From Jiangella muralis (GTDB lineage: Bacteria; Actinomycetota; Actinomycetes; Jiangellales; Jiangellaceae): a stretch of DNA of 64,000 nt. Numbering within the stretch: position 1 is the first letter of the stretch; every line of letters starts with the position of its first letter. A program made the position numbers and the translations under genes. Below, piece by piece: positions 1 to 9,650 of this stretch. Below the pieces are notes generated by a model. The model was given only the letters and a program-made list of their open reading frames with translations, was not told the origin of the DNA and did no database searches. The stretch spans positions 102,176 through 166,175 of the forward strand of contig NZ_KQ434751.1 in NCBI RefSeq assembly GCF_001270745.1. The letters are read 5' to 3'.

Positions 1-191
1 TCGAGCAGCTGCCGCCGTGGCCGGCCGGCTGGGGTCCCGGTGGACCCGTGCCCGAAGCCGGGGGAGCGGCGGCCGCACCGGCCGATGCCCCGGCGGTACG
101 GGCGTCCCGGCGGTGGCCGTGGCCGGCAGCGGTGCTCGCCGTCGCCGGCGTGGGGTTGCTGGTGGCGGCCGTCGTCACTGCGCTGACGTAG
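1..191 (+). CDS. C-terminal fragment of an unidentified membrane protein
   Basis: Frame 3 is open from the window edge to a TAG at 189-191. The 62 visible residues are a Pro/Gly/Ala-rich stretch followed by one hydrophobic helix (about residues 41-62, AAVLAVAGVGLLVAAVVTAL) that ends the protein. This is the shape of a C-terminal membrane anchor. The start lies outside the window and the family cannot be named. It converges on, and overlaps by 17 bp, the end of the VWA gene on the other strand. Confidence 0.55.
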   Translation, partial: EQLPPWPAGWGPGGPVPEAGGAAAAPADAPAVRASRRWPWPAAVLAVAGVGLLVAAVVTALT

Positions 192-2073
192 CGCGGTTCC
201 GGCGCACCAGCCAGGCCGCCCCGGCCAGCGCCAGCACTCCGGCGACGGCCAGGCCGATCGACGTCCAGGGGAGGTCCGCTCCGCTGCCGCCGTCGCCGGT
301 GAGCGCCTGCTCCTCGGTCGGCTCGTCGCCCGGCGCCGGGTCGGTACCGGGCGTGGCGCCGTCCTCCTCGTCGCCGCCGCCCGACCCGCCGACCAGGGCC
401 GAGTCGGCCGCCGGGGGAGTGAGGCCGTCGACGTCCGCGTAGTCCGGCGCCGTCTCGCCGGCGGTGCCGTTGGTCTTCAGCGTCAGCGTGTACGGCATCG
501 GGTCGCCCGACGTGTCGAAGGAGACCTGGACGTAGCGCAGGCCCGGGACGCTCGCGCCGCCGCCACCGTCGCGGTTGAGGTAGCCGACGGTCTGGGACTG
601 GGCGCCGATGGCGTAGGACGTGGTGCCTTCGGGGAACGCGCCCCACACCCCGTCGGTCCAGTTCTCGGGCTCTCTGGCGAGGAAGTCCACCATGGCGAGG
701 TCCCGGACCGGGCCGGAGATCTGAACGGTCGGACCGTGGGTGGCCAAGCCCTCGCCCGTCGGCAGCGCGCTGTCGAACTGCGCCTGCAGGTTCTGGCCCC
801 AGTCGAGCGGAATCGCGACCACCTGCGTCTCGCCCAGGTTGATGTCGAAGGCGTAGGTGCCATCCGACACGACGGGGGCGTTGGACATCGACGTGCCGGG
901 CACCACGTCGGTCACCGGACTGCCCGGTTCCAGGGTGGTCCACTCCGGTTCCGCCGGCGCGGGGAAGAGGTCACGGCCGGCCGGGTCGGCCAGCGGCGGC
1001 TCCTCGTACACCACGATCTCGACCGGCTCGCCGCTCAGGTCGCCCTTGTCCGCTGCGACCTCGACGTAGACGACGTCGGCGGTGTTGCACTCGTCGTCGG
1101 TGACGTCGCTCCAGGTGTTCGCCGACGTGTAGCCGAGGGTGCCCATCGGGAACGACGAGCTCTCGGAGCAGAGGTACGTCTCCTCGGCGTTCGCGTAGAT
1201 CGTGACCCCCATCCAGTCACCCATCGCCCCGAAGGCGCTGCTGCGGTGGGTGACGCCGACGTGGATGGTGCTGTTCGGCGCCGTGCGTTCGCCGCGGTAC
1301 CAGAGCCCGCCCTCCACCGGGACGGTGTCGAGGTATTGGCCGGTCTCGATGATCGGGGCGTCGACGGGGGCGGCGGTGCCTTGGATGGGGGTGCCGGTGA
1401 AGTCGAACGGGCGTGACGCGCGGGTGGTGGAGGTGTCGAGGGATCTGACGAGGTCGTCGGCGTCTTGCGCGTCGTAGTAGGTGCCGTGGCCGTTGTCGGC
1501 GATGCAGCGCAGTTTGTCGCGGGCTGCCTGGTCGACGTCGAGGCCGACGACGTCGATGCGCACGTCGACACCGTCGCCGGCGAGCTGGGTGGCGACCTCG
1601 CACGGGTCCGGCGCACACGTCGGTTCGCCGTCGGAGACCAGGACGATGGTGCGTGGCCCCTCGGTGCCGAGATCCTTCCCGGCCTCCTGCAACGCGTACC
1701 CGATGGGGGTTTCGCCGTAGGGCTCGTAGCCGTCCAGCGCTGCGGTGAGGGCGTCGCGGTTGCCGGTGTCGGGTTTCGCGATCAGTTGCGAGTCGGTGCA
1801 CGCGCCGGGGTCGTTCTGGGAGAAGACCTCGGCGCCGTAGACACGCAGGCCGACCTCCTGGTCGTCCGGCAGCCCGCCGATGACCTGGCGCAACGCGTCC
1901 TTCGCGGCGTCGATGCGGGTGCCGCCGGACGGGGTGGCCTCGGCCATCGACCCGGACGAATCCAGCACCAGCATCATCCGGCTACCCGGATCGACCGGTT
2001 CCTCCGCCGCCGACGGCAGTGTGGTGGCGACGACGACGGTGGCGGCCACGAGGGCGGCGGCGAGACGGATCAT
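175..2073 (-). CDS. Secreted VWA-domain protein with C-terminal membrane anchor (copy 1)
   Basis: 632 residues. An N-terminal signal peptide (about 1-23, ending PSAAEE) leads straight into a von Willebrand A domain with the metal-ion motif DSSGS at residues 38-42 and the later conserved VSDGEPTC segment. A middle region of about 350 residues has no family I recognise; it has beta-rich, Trp/Tyr-containing character. The acidic C-terminus is followed by one transmembrane helix (about 605-625) and the basic tail VRRNRATSAQ. It is probably held on the outer face of the membrane, binding a protein through the VWA domain. The ATG overlaps the stop of the upstream copy (TGATG), so the two are translationally coupled; GGGAG precedes the start. 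No substrate can be inferred. Confidence 0.85.
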   Translation of the reverse strand: MIRLAAALVAATVVVATTLPSAAEEPVDPGSRMMLVLDSSGSMAEATPSGGTRIDAAKDALRQVIGGLPDDQEVGLRVYGAEVFSQNDPGACTDSQLIAKPDTGNRDALTAALDGYEPYGETPIGYALQEAGKDLGTEGPRTIVLVSDGEPTCAPDPCEVATQLAGDGVDVRIDVVGLDVDQAARDKLRCIADNGHGTYYDAQDADDLVRSLDTSTTRASRPFDFTGTPIQGTAAPVDAPIIETGQYLDTVPVEGGLWYRGERTAPNSTIHVGVTHRSSAFGAMGDWMGVTIYANAEETYLCSESSSFPMGTLGYTSANTWSDVTDDECNTADVVYVEVAADKGDLSGEPVEIVVYEEPPLADPAGRDLFPAPAEPEWTTLEPGSPVTDVVPGTSMSNAPVVSDGTYAFDINLGETQVVAIPLDWGQNLQAQFDSALPTGEGLATHGPTVQISGPVRDLAMVDFLAREPENWTDGVWGAFPEGTTSYAIGAQSQTVGYLNRDGGGGASVPGLRYVQVSFDTSGDPMPYTLTLKTNGTAGETAPDYADVDGLTPPAADSALVGGSGGGDEEDGATPGTDPAPGDEPTEEQALTGDGGSGADLPWTSIGLAVAGVLALAGAAWLVRRNRATSAQ

Positions 2074-3986
2074 CAGTTGCTCCCAGCCTGCTTCGCGGTC
2101 GCTCGGTTCCGGCGGACCAGCCAGCCCGCTCCGGCCAGCGCCAGTACCCCGGCGGCGCCGAGGCCGATCGACGTCCAGGGGAGGTCCGCCCCGCCGCCGC
2201 CGTCGCTGGTGAGCGCCTGCTCCTCGGTCGGGTCGCCACCGGGCGTGGCGTCGTCCGTCGCGCCGTCGTCTTCCGCATCGCCGTCGCCCGACCCGCCGAC
2301 CAGGGCCGAGTCGGCCGCTGGGGGAGTGAGGCCGTCGACGTCCGCGTACTCGGGGGCGCCGTCGCCGGCCGTGCCGTTGGTCTTCAGCGTCAGCGTGTAC
2401 CGCATCGGATCGCTGCCGTTGGGGTAGGACACCTGGACGTACCGCAAACCGGGGATGCTCGCGTCATTGCTGATCTCGGTCCGGTTCAGGTAGCCGATGG
2501 TGAGCGACTGGGCGCCGACGCGGAAGGGCGATCCGCCGGCGATCGTTCCCCACAACAGGTCGGTCCAGTCATCGGGTGCGCTGCCGTAGAAGTCCACCGA
2601 GCCCTGCTCCCGCACCGGCCCGGAGATCTGGACGGTAGGCCCGACACCCAGGGACGTCTCCTCGGGCACGATGCCGTCGAGCTGCGCCTGGACGTTCTGG
2701 CCCCAGTCGAGGGGGACGGCGACGACCTGTGTCTCACCGGCGTGGATGTCGAAGGCGTACGTGCCGTCGGACACGACCGGCGCATTGGAGATGGACGTGC
2801 CGGGCACGACGTCGGTCACCGGGTCGCTCACCTCCAGCGGCGTCCAGGCGGGCACCTCGGGTGCGGCCACCAGATCGCGGCCGGACGGGTCGGCCAGTGG
2901 CGGCTCCTCGTACACCGCGATCTCGACCGGCTCCCCGGTGAACGGCTGGGGGCCCGAATCGTCGACATGGACGTAGATGACGTCGGCGGTGTTGCACTCG
3001 CCCTCCGGGTCCGGACTCCAGGTGTTCGCCGCGGTGTAGCCGAGGTTGCCGAGCGGGAACGAGCTGGCGCTCGCGCACTCGAGTTCATCGGGATCGGCGT
3101 AGAGCCTGACCCAAGCCCAGGAGCCGGAGTTCCCGATGTCGTCGGAGTGGTGGGCGACGCCGACGTGGATGGTGCTGTTCGGCGCGGTGCGTTCGATGCG
3201 GTACCAGAGGCCGTCGTTGAGGGGGACGGTGTCGAGGTACTGCCCGGTCTCGATGATCGGGGCGTCGGCGGGGGTGGCGGTGCCTTGGATGGGGGTGCCG
3301 GTGAGGTCGAAGGGGCGGGAGGCGCGGGTGGTGGAGGTGTCGAGGGATCTGACGAGGTCGTCGGCGTCTTGCGCGTCGTAGTAGGTGCCGTGGCCGTTGT
3401 CGGCGATGCAGCGCAGCTTGTCCCGCGCCTCGGTGTCGACGTCGAGGCCGACGACGTCGATGCGCACGTCGACGCCGTCGCCGGCGAGTTGGGTGGCGAC
3501 CTCGCACGGGTCCGGTGCACACGTCGGTTCGCCGTCGGAGACGAGCACGATGGTGCGTGGCCCTTCGGTGCCCAGGTCCTTCCCGGCCTCCTGCAGCGCG
3601 TAGCCGATCGGGGTTTCGCCGTAGGGTTCGTAGCCGTCCAGCGCGGCCGTCAACGCGTCGCGGTTGCCGGTGTCGGGTTTCGCGATCAGTTGCGAGTCGG
3701 TGCACGCGCCGGGGTCGTTCTGGGAGAAGACTTCGGCGCCGTAGACGCGCAGGCCGACCTCTTGGTCGTCCGGCAGCCCGCCGATGACCTGACGCAAGGC
3801 GTCCTTCGCGGCGTCGATGCGGGTGCCGCCGGACGGGGTGGCCTCGGCCATCGACCCGGACGAGTCCAGCACCAGCATCATCCGGCTACCCGGATCGACC
3901 GGCTCCTCCGCCGCGGCCACAGCCGACACCGACATCGTGGCGACGACCGCGGCCGCAGCCGTGAGAGCGGCGGCGAGACGGATCAT
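2073..3986 (-). CDS. Secreted VWA-domain protein with C-terminal membrane anchor (copy 2)
   Basis: 637 residues, paralogue of the downstream copy and first gene of the pair. I chose the ATG at 3986 because GGGAG lies 6 nt before it and a signal peptide (MIRLAAALTAAAAVVAT) follows; a longer frame to 4124 would run through the promoter and operator. The MIDAS motif DSSGS lies near residues 42-46, and one membrane helix with a basic tail ends the protein. The first ~225 residues are almost identical to the other copy at both protein and DNA level, the middle has diverged, and the C-terminus is similar again. This suggests tandem duplication with partial homogenisation. It is divergent from an XRE-type regulator. 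Confidence 0.85.
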   Translation of the reverse strand: MIRLAAALTAAAAVVATMSVSAVAAAEEPVDPGSRMMLVLDSSGSMAEATPSGGTRIDAAKDALRQVIGGLPDDQEVGLRVYGAEVFSQNDPGACTDSQLIAKPDTGNRDALTAALDGYEPYGETPIGYALQEAGKDLGTEGPRTIVLVSDGEPTCAPDPCEVATQLAGDGVDVRIDVVGLDVDTEARDKLRCIADNGHGTYYDAQDADDLVRSLDTSTTRASRPFDLTGTPIQGTATPADAPIIETGQYLDTVPLNDGLWYRIERTAPNSTIHVGVAHHSDDIGNSGSWAWVRLYADPDELECASASSFPLGNLGYTAANTWSPDPEGECNTADVIYVHVDDSGPQPFTGEPVEIAVYEEPPLADPSGRDLVAAPEVPAWTPLEVSDPVTDVVPGTSISNAPVVSDGTYAFDIHAGETQVVAVPLDWGQNVQAQLDGIVPEETSLGVGPTVQISGPVREQGSVDFYGSAPDDWTDLLWGTIAGGSPFRVGAQSLTIGYLNRTEISNDASIPGLRYVQVSYPNGSDPMRYTLTLKTNGTAGDGAPEYADVDGLTPPAADSALVGGSGDGDAEDDGATDDATPGGDPTEEQALTSDGGGGADLPWTSIGLGAAGVLALAGAGWLVRRNRATAKQAGSN

Positions 3987-4005
3987 GGCGACTCCCGGAA
4001 GCTGA

Positions 4006-4019
4006 TTTGCACTTGCAAA
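4006..4019. promoter_or_regulatory. Palindromic operator TTTGCA-CT-TGCAAA
   Basis: Perfect 6-bp arms around CT, placed about +3 to +16 relative to the predicted start of the VWA operon, where a bound repressor would block transcription. It lies in the divergent region between the VWA operon and the XRE regulator, so the XRE protein is the obvious candidate ligand (inference). Confidence 0.55.
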
Positions 4020-4028
4020 CGTTGTCCG

Positions 4029-4058
4029 AGTCTGGACCGTGAACGCTGCGCGTGTCAA
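4029..4058 (-). promoter_or_regulatory. Predicted promoter of the VWA operon
   Basis: On the minus strand a perfect -35 TTGACA (4058-4053) is followed after 18 bp by CAGACT (4034-4029), one mismatch from the actinobacterial -10 TAGACT. Transcription would start near 4022, about 35 nt before the ATG at 3986. One palindrome lies just downstream of this start and a related one upstream of the -35. Confidence 0.6.
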
Positions 4059-4070
4059 CATGGTTGCAGC

Positions 4071-4084
4071 TTTACGAGTGCAAA
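4071..4084. promoter_or_regulatory. Imperfect second operator TTTACG-AG-TGCAAA
   Basis: Same architecture as the palindrome at 4006-4019 (6+2+6), with one perfect TGCAAA half. It is centred 65 bp away, roughly six helical turns, and lies just upstream of the regulator's GTG start, so it could serve autoregulation or looping. Confidence 0.45.
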
Positions 4085-4098
4085 TAGTGGGAGGGCAC

Positions 4099-4602
4099 GT
4101 GGCCGACGTCGACGCCAGTCGCACGGCGCAGCGCGAGATTTACGGCGAGCCGCTGGGCACCATCGTGGACCGGTGCCGCGGCACGCTGGGGCTGACGCAG
4201 GGGAGGGTCGCGGCACTGCTCGGCATCTCGGCGCCGATGCTGTCGCAACTGGTCAGTGGGCAGCGGATCAAGATCGGCAACCCGTCGGCGGTCGAGCGGC
4301 TGCGGGCCATGGTCGAGGCCACCGACGCCGTCGCTGCCGGCCGGCTGCCGGTCGCCGACGCGATCACCCGCATCGAGGCGGCCGGCGGCCCGGGGGAGTT
4401 GCTCACCGGCGCCACCACCCGGCGCGCGTCGGCACGGGAGACCGCCGAGCAGATCCAGAGCCTGTTCCGCCGGGTCGCATCGGCGCCCGACTATCTCGCC
4501 GCCGCGGACCGCGTCGCGCCCGACCATCCGGAGATCGCCGAGTTGCTGCGCGTGTACGGCGCCGGCCGCACCGACGACGCCGTCGCGCACCTGCTCGGCT
4601 GA
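4099..4602 (+). CDS. XRE-type helix-turn-helix regulator
   Basis: 167 residues from the GTG at 4099, chosen for GGGAGG five bases upstream; a frame open from 4039 would run through the second operator. Residues ~18-65 form an XRE/HTH_3 domain (GLTQGRVAALLGISAPMLSQ is the helix-turn-helix). The C-terminal ~80 residues are helical and acidic, with no family I can name. It is divergent from the VWA operon, with two related palindromes in the 112-bp gap, so it probably controls both transcripts. The gene ends 1 bp from the convergent oxidoreductase pseudogene. Confidence 0.8.
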   Translation: MADVDASRTAQREIYGEPLGTIVDRCRGTLGLTQGRVAALLGISAPMLSQLVSGQRIKIGNPSAVERLRAMVEATDAVAAGRLPVADAITRIEAAGGPGELLTGATTRRASARETAEQIQSLFRRVASAPDYLAAADRVAPDHPEIAELLRVYGAGRTDDAVAHLLG

Positions 4603-4603
4603 G

Positions 4604-5316
4604 TCACGGCGTCCCGAGCACCTCGGTCAGCGCGGCGATGCTGTCGTCGCCGTGACCGGCGGCCGCCGCCTTGCGCACCAGGTCGTGCAGCGGCCGCAGC
4701 CACGCGTCGTCGACCTTCCCGTCGCGCGCGAACTCGACGTCCCACTCCAGGCCGGCGAGGAACAGGTTCACCGACGACGCCCCGGCGCTGTAGTCGTGCG
4801 CGTCGATCTCGGCCGCGAACCCGGGCAGGATCGCGGCGATCATCTCCATCCAGCGGACGGCGTAGGGGACCAGGTCGGCGGCGGCGATGCCACGTGTGCG
4901 GCCGGCCGCCGCGCCGGCGAAGAAGCCGACCAGCGCTGGCAGCAGGGTGGCGCCGACGGCGGGCTCGTAGAACTTCGCGAGGTCGGGCTCGCCGCCCAGC
5001 CGGACGGTGTCGCCGCCGAGCGCCCGCAGCGTGGCCGCGTGCTGCGCGAAGACCTCCGCGTCGCCGTCACCGGCTCGAGGATGCACCGGGTGTCGTCGTA
5101 GCCGGTCAAGCACGCGACGACGAGCGGGCTCGCGGCCACCGCTTCGTCGACGGTGCCGGCGTGCCGGGCGCCGGCGGCCACGAGCGGGGCGGCTTTGGCG
5201 GGACTGCGGTTCCAGACCGTGACGTGATGCCCGGCGGCGAGGAACGCGCTGGCCAGAGCGCTGCCCATCGAGCCGAGGCCGAGGACGGTGACCGCGGAGA
5301 GTTCGTGCTGTGTCAT
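4604..5316 (-). pseudogene. Imine-reductase-like NAD(P)-binding oxidoreductase, broken by an internal deletion
   Basis: The N-terminal half reads from an ATG at 5316: a Rossmann fold with GLGSMG, then WNRSPAKA, up to ...TGYDDTRCILEP. The C-terminal half, GDGDAEVFAQH to the end at 4604, is in another reading frame. Family members are about 290 residues; here only ~237 codons' worth remain. The missing segment is what normally links ILEP to YSGDGDAEVF (about 50 residues carrying the conserved LSSGTP..A and LDGAV parts). The switch lies at ~5068-5078, in a CCGG-rich stretch. The gene is divergent from an HxlR regulator, a common pairing for this family. It is either a real pseudogene or an assembly deletion. 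Confidence 0.75.
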
Positions 5317-5332
5317 GCCTCGATGCTGCGGG

Positions 5333-5380
5333 TTGCACCAACCGATACGCAAGTACCTACAATGTTGTTCGGTACCTACA
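5333..5380 (+). promoter_or_regulatory. HxlR promoter with direct-repeat operators
   Basis: TTGCAC (5333-5338), 19 bp, then a perfect TACAAT -10 (5358-5363). The nonamer GTACCTACA occurs at 5353-5361 and again at 5372-5380, a 19-bp pitch of about two helical turns, overlapping and following the -10. The reverse reading TGTAGGTAC resembles sites I associate with HxlR-family regulators, suggesting autoregulation and control of the divergent oxidoreductase. Confidence 0.55.
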
Positions 5381-5402
5381 GTTCTGTATGCGAGGAGGTC
5401 AG

Positions 5403-5738
5403 ATGGGTGAGCGAACCTTCACCTGCGGTCTCGACGCCGCGATCGCCGTCATGGGTGGCAAGTGGAAGGGCCTCATCCTGTTCGCCCTCCAGGACGGCCC
5501 GCTGCGCTTCGGTGAGCTGCGCCGGGCGGTCGGCACCATCAGCGAACGCATGCTCATCCTGCAACTGCGCGAGATGCAGACCGCCGGGCTGCTGCATCGC
5601 GAGGTCTACCAGCAGGTCCCGCCGAAGGTCGAGTACTCGCTCACCGAGTTCGGCCGGTCACTCAACGACGCCATGGCGCCGCTGGGCGCATGGGGCGAAG
5701 ACCACCTGGAGCGCATCGAGGCGATCCCGTTCGAGTAG
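5403..5738 (+). CDS. HxlR-family transcriptional regulator
   Basis: 111 residues from the ATG at 5403 (GAGGAGG just upstream; an ATG at 5388 is an alternative). The whole protein is one HxlR winged helix: CGLDAAIAVMGGKWKGLILF is the family opening with a Cys near residue 9, followed by PLRFGELRRAV, the recognition helix ISERMLILQLREM, and the wing YQQVPPKVEYSLTEFG. HxlR proteins bind as dimers and often sense electrophiles through the N-terminal Cys. It probably regulates the divergent oxidoreductase, which is broken here, leaving the regulator without an obvious intact neighbour target. Confidence 0.9.
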   Translation: MGERTFTCGLDAAIAVMGGKWKGLILFALQDGPLRFGELRRAVGTISERMLILQLREMQTAGLLHREVYQQVPPKVEYSLTEFGRSLNDAMAPLGAWGEDHLERIEAIPFE

Positions 5739-5799
5739 GTCCGGCCGCCGGCCGAGGGGAGCGGTCCGCCGCGGCCCCTCTCGGGCGCTCCTCACTACT

Positions 5800-5827
5800 A
5801 CTTGACATAATGTGCATTATCGGCGTT
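5800..5827 (-). other. dif: dif-like XerCD recombination site
   Basis: Read on the minus strand: left arm AACGCCGATAA, six-base centre TGCACA, right arm TTATGTCAAGT. From memory the published actinobacterial dif consensus has arms TTSRCCGATAA and TTATGTCAAGT around TVNACA. This site matches 26 of 28 positions, missing only the first two. The right (XerD-side) arm is perfect and the core contains ATAATG-TG-CATTAT. Single chromosomal dif sites lie at the replication terminus, so this would place the window there. A mobile-element attachment site mimicking dif is the alternative. Confidence 0.75.
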
Positions 5828-5949
5828 ACGTCAGAACCCGCATACCAGCGACCTTCGCCGCCCGCCGAACGATGGCGGGATTCTCGACGACGAACTCGTC
5901 AGCGCTCACCACGTCGGACAAGACCTGCGTTGGCGTCGAGTCCGATCAT
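5826..5949 (-). pseudogene. vapC toxin remnant
   Basis: An ATG overlapping the upstream ORF's stop (ATGA) opens MIGLDAN, the typical first residues of a PIN-domain VapC toxin (first catalytic Asp), but that frame stops after 16 codons. Another frame ends ...AAKVAGMRVLT, resembling the usual VapC C-terminus. Only about 40 codons remain of a normal ~130, so most of the PIN domain is gone. The stop codon lies on the edge of the dif-like site. Confidence 0.5.
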
Positions 5950-6131
5950 CCGAGCGACTCGACGGCGCCTTGGGCGATTCCGGCGTCCATCTCGTCCAGA
6001 GTCTTGGGCGCGCCGCCGTAGCGCAGCCGCCCCTCGAGCTCCTGGACGCTCCGAGCGTTCCGGCTCAGCACGTAGTCACCATCCTTATGGTCGAAGACGT
6101 CATGCGCCAACACCTCCTTACTACAGGGCAA
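5946..6131 (-). pseudogene. vapB-type antitoxin remnant (C-terminal part)
   Basis: The frame encodes a C-terminal half typical of VapB/AbrB-class antitoxins: a short Arg/Leu/Tyr segment, then GGAPKTLDEMDAGIAQGA. The usual DNA-binding N-terminus is missing. The first ~10 codons lie inside a long hairpin that belongs to the neighbouring gene's terminator, so the nominal start is artificial. It is coupled by ATGA to the vapC remnant, as in intact vapBC pairs. Probably non-functional. Confidence 0.45.
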
Positions 6132-6145
6132 GGAGGTGTTGGCGC
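6104..6145 (-). terminator. Hairpin terminator of the VOC gene
   Basis: A perfect 16-bp inverted repeat (GCGCCAACACCTCCTT and its complement) with a 10-nt loop, starting 14 nt after the stop of the VOC gene. There is no U-tract, as is common for actinobacterial hairpin terminators. Confidence 0.65.
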
Positions 6146-6159
6146 CTCGGCACGTGCAC

Positions 6160-6546
6160 TCAGGAGTTCGTCGCGACCTTCCAGAGGAAGCCGTCCGGGT
6201 CGCTGAACGTGCCGGAGTAGCCGCCCCATTCGGCGGCCGTCGCCGGCTTGAGGATCGTCGCGCCGGCGGCCTCGGCGGCCTGCAGGACGGTGTCGACCTC
6301 GTCGCGAGTGTCGGCGGTGTAGTGCAGCGAGAAGCCGCGGAATCCGGAGCCGTCGGCGGATACGCCGACGTCCTTGGCGACGGCGGCCCATTGGTACAGC
6401 GCCAGGCCGGCGCCGTCGCCGAGGACCATCCGGACGAATCCGGGATGGTCCTGGTCGGTCTTCGCGCCCATGCCCTCGACGTAGAACCTCTTCGCGCGGT
6501 CGAGGTCCTGAACCCCGAGCATGACCACGCTCACCTGCAGCGACAT
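6160..6546 (-). CDS. VOC-family protein (glyoxalase/dioxygenase superfamily)
   Basis: 128 residues, a single vicinal-oxygen-chelate module: the opening VSVVMLGVQDLDRAKRFYVE (beta-alpha with the family FY), a central GDGAGLALYQW strand, and the closing FSDPDGFLWKVAT. Such proteins bind a metal and act on small electrophiles or bind drugs. The substrate cannot be told. The ATG follows AAGGAGAA closely. It is one of two VOC genes flanking the UvrA-like gene; the pairing suggests small-molecule detoxification (inference). Confidence 0.85.
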   Translation of the reverse strand: MSLQVSVVMLGVQDLDRAKRFYVEGMGAKTDQDHPGFVRMVLGDGAGLALYQWAAVAKDVGVSADGSGFRGFSLHYTADTRDEVDTVLQAAEAAGATILKPATAAEWGGYSGTFSDPDGFLWKVATNS

Positions 6547-6625
6547 GATGTTCTCCTTGCCTCTTGTGGGTACATCATCACGCTATGGCGGGCGCCGGCC
6601 GGCTGCTTCTCGATTCCTGACGTGA

Positions 6626-8992
<2,367 letters not shown>

Positions 8993-9030
8993 CGTGTCTC
9001 CATCTGTCGATCCGTCCGTGGTGCGTGAGC

Positions 9031-9441
9031 TCAGCGCAGCTCGCTGATGCGGATGAGGTTTCCGGCAGGGTCCCGGACGGCGCAGTCGCGGACGCCGTAC
9101 TGCTGCTGCATGGGCTCCTGGACGACCTCCGCGCCACTGGCCTGCAGGCGGTCGAAGACGCCGTCGAGGTCGTGGGTGGACATCAGGATGCCGGCATAGC
9201 TGCCCTTCGCCATCATCTCCGTGATGGTACGGCGCTCCTCAGACGTCACGCCCGGATCGGCGGCCGGCGGTTCGAGAACGATCGACGTGGCGGGCTGGCC
9301 GACCGGGCCGACGGTGATCCAGCGCATCCCCTCGTAGCCGACGTCGTTGCGAACCTCGAAGCCGAGGAGGTCGCGGTAGAACGCCAGCGCCGCCTCCGGG
9401 TCGTCGTGCGGCAGGAAGCTCGCCTGAATGGTCAGTTCCAT
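9031..9441 (-). CDS. VOC-family protein
   Basis: 136 residues: LTIQASFLPHDDPEAALAFY opens the VOC fold, VGYEGMRWITVGP is the second strand set, and CAVRDPAGNLIRISELR closes it. It resembles the glyoxalase/bleomycin-resistance group. It is the first gene ahead of the UvrA-like gene with a 38-bp gap, and divergent from a TetR regulator. The arrangement VOC, UvrA-like, TetR fits a regulated tolerance operon. The ligand is unknown. Confidence 0.85.
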   Translation of the reverse strand: MELTIQASFLPHDDPEAALAFYRDLLGFEVRNDVGYEGMRWITVGPVGQPATSIVLEPPAADPGVTSEERRTITEMMAKGSYAGILMSTHDLDGVFDRLQASGAEVVQEPMQQQYGVRDCAVRDPAGNLIRISELR

Positions 9442-9525
9442 CCGTTCACGCTAGGCCGGGCCTGGTCAGGGGTGCTTCTCGATTCCTGACCGGAACGCCC
9501 GGAAAGCCGGGCCACGGTGACCGGA

Positions 9526-9562
9526 TGGCATCGATGACATCGGCCGTTTGTCATCGATGCCA
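9526..9562. promoter_or_regulatory. 14-bp perfect inverted repeat in the VOC/TetR divergent region
   Basis: TGGCATCGATGACA and its exact complement are separated by 9 nt. Both flanking genes are transcribed away from it, so it is not a terminator; a regulator binding site or a leader hairpin is more likely. The TetR protein encoded next door is a candidate binder. Confidence 0.5.
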
Positions 9563-9592
9563 CGGGGTAGGCTCGTTCGGGTCTGAAAGCAT

Positions 9593-9633
9593 ATGTGGGG
9601 AGTTCTCCGGAAGCGTCGGGGAGCTCCCCACAT
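9593..9633. promoter_or_regulatory. Paired GGGGAG palindromes upstream of the TetR gene
   Basis: ATGTGGGGAG (9593-9602) and its exact complement CTCCCCACAT (9624-9633) frame two smaller palindromes centred 20 bp apart: GGAG-TT-CTCC and GGGGAGCTCCCC (9618-9629). Two dyads two helical turns apart, just before the TetR start, fit a TetR autoregulatory operator. Confidence 0.5.
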
Positions 9634-9650
9634 CGACGAGACGGGTGCAG

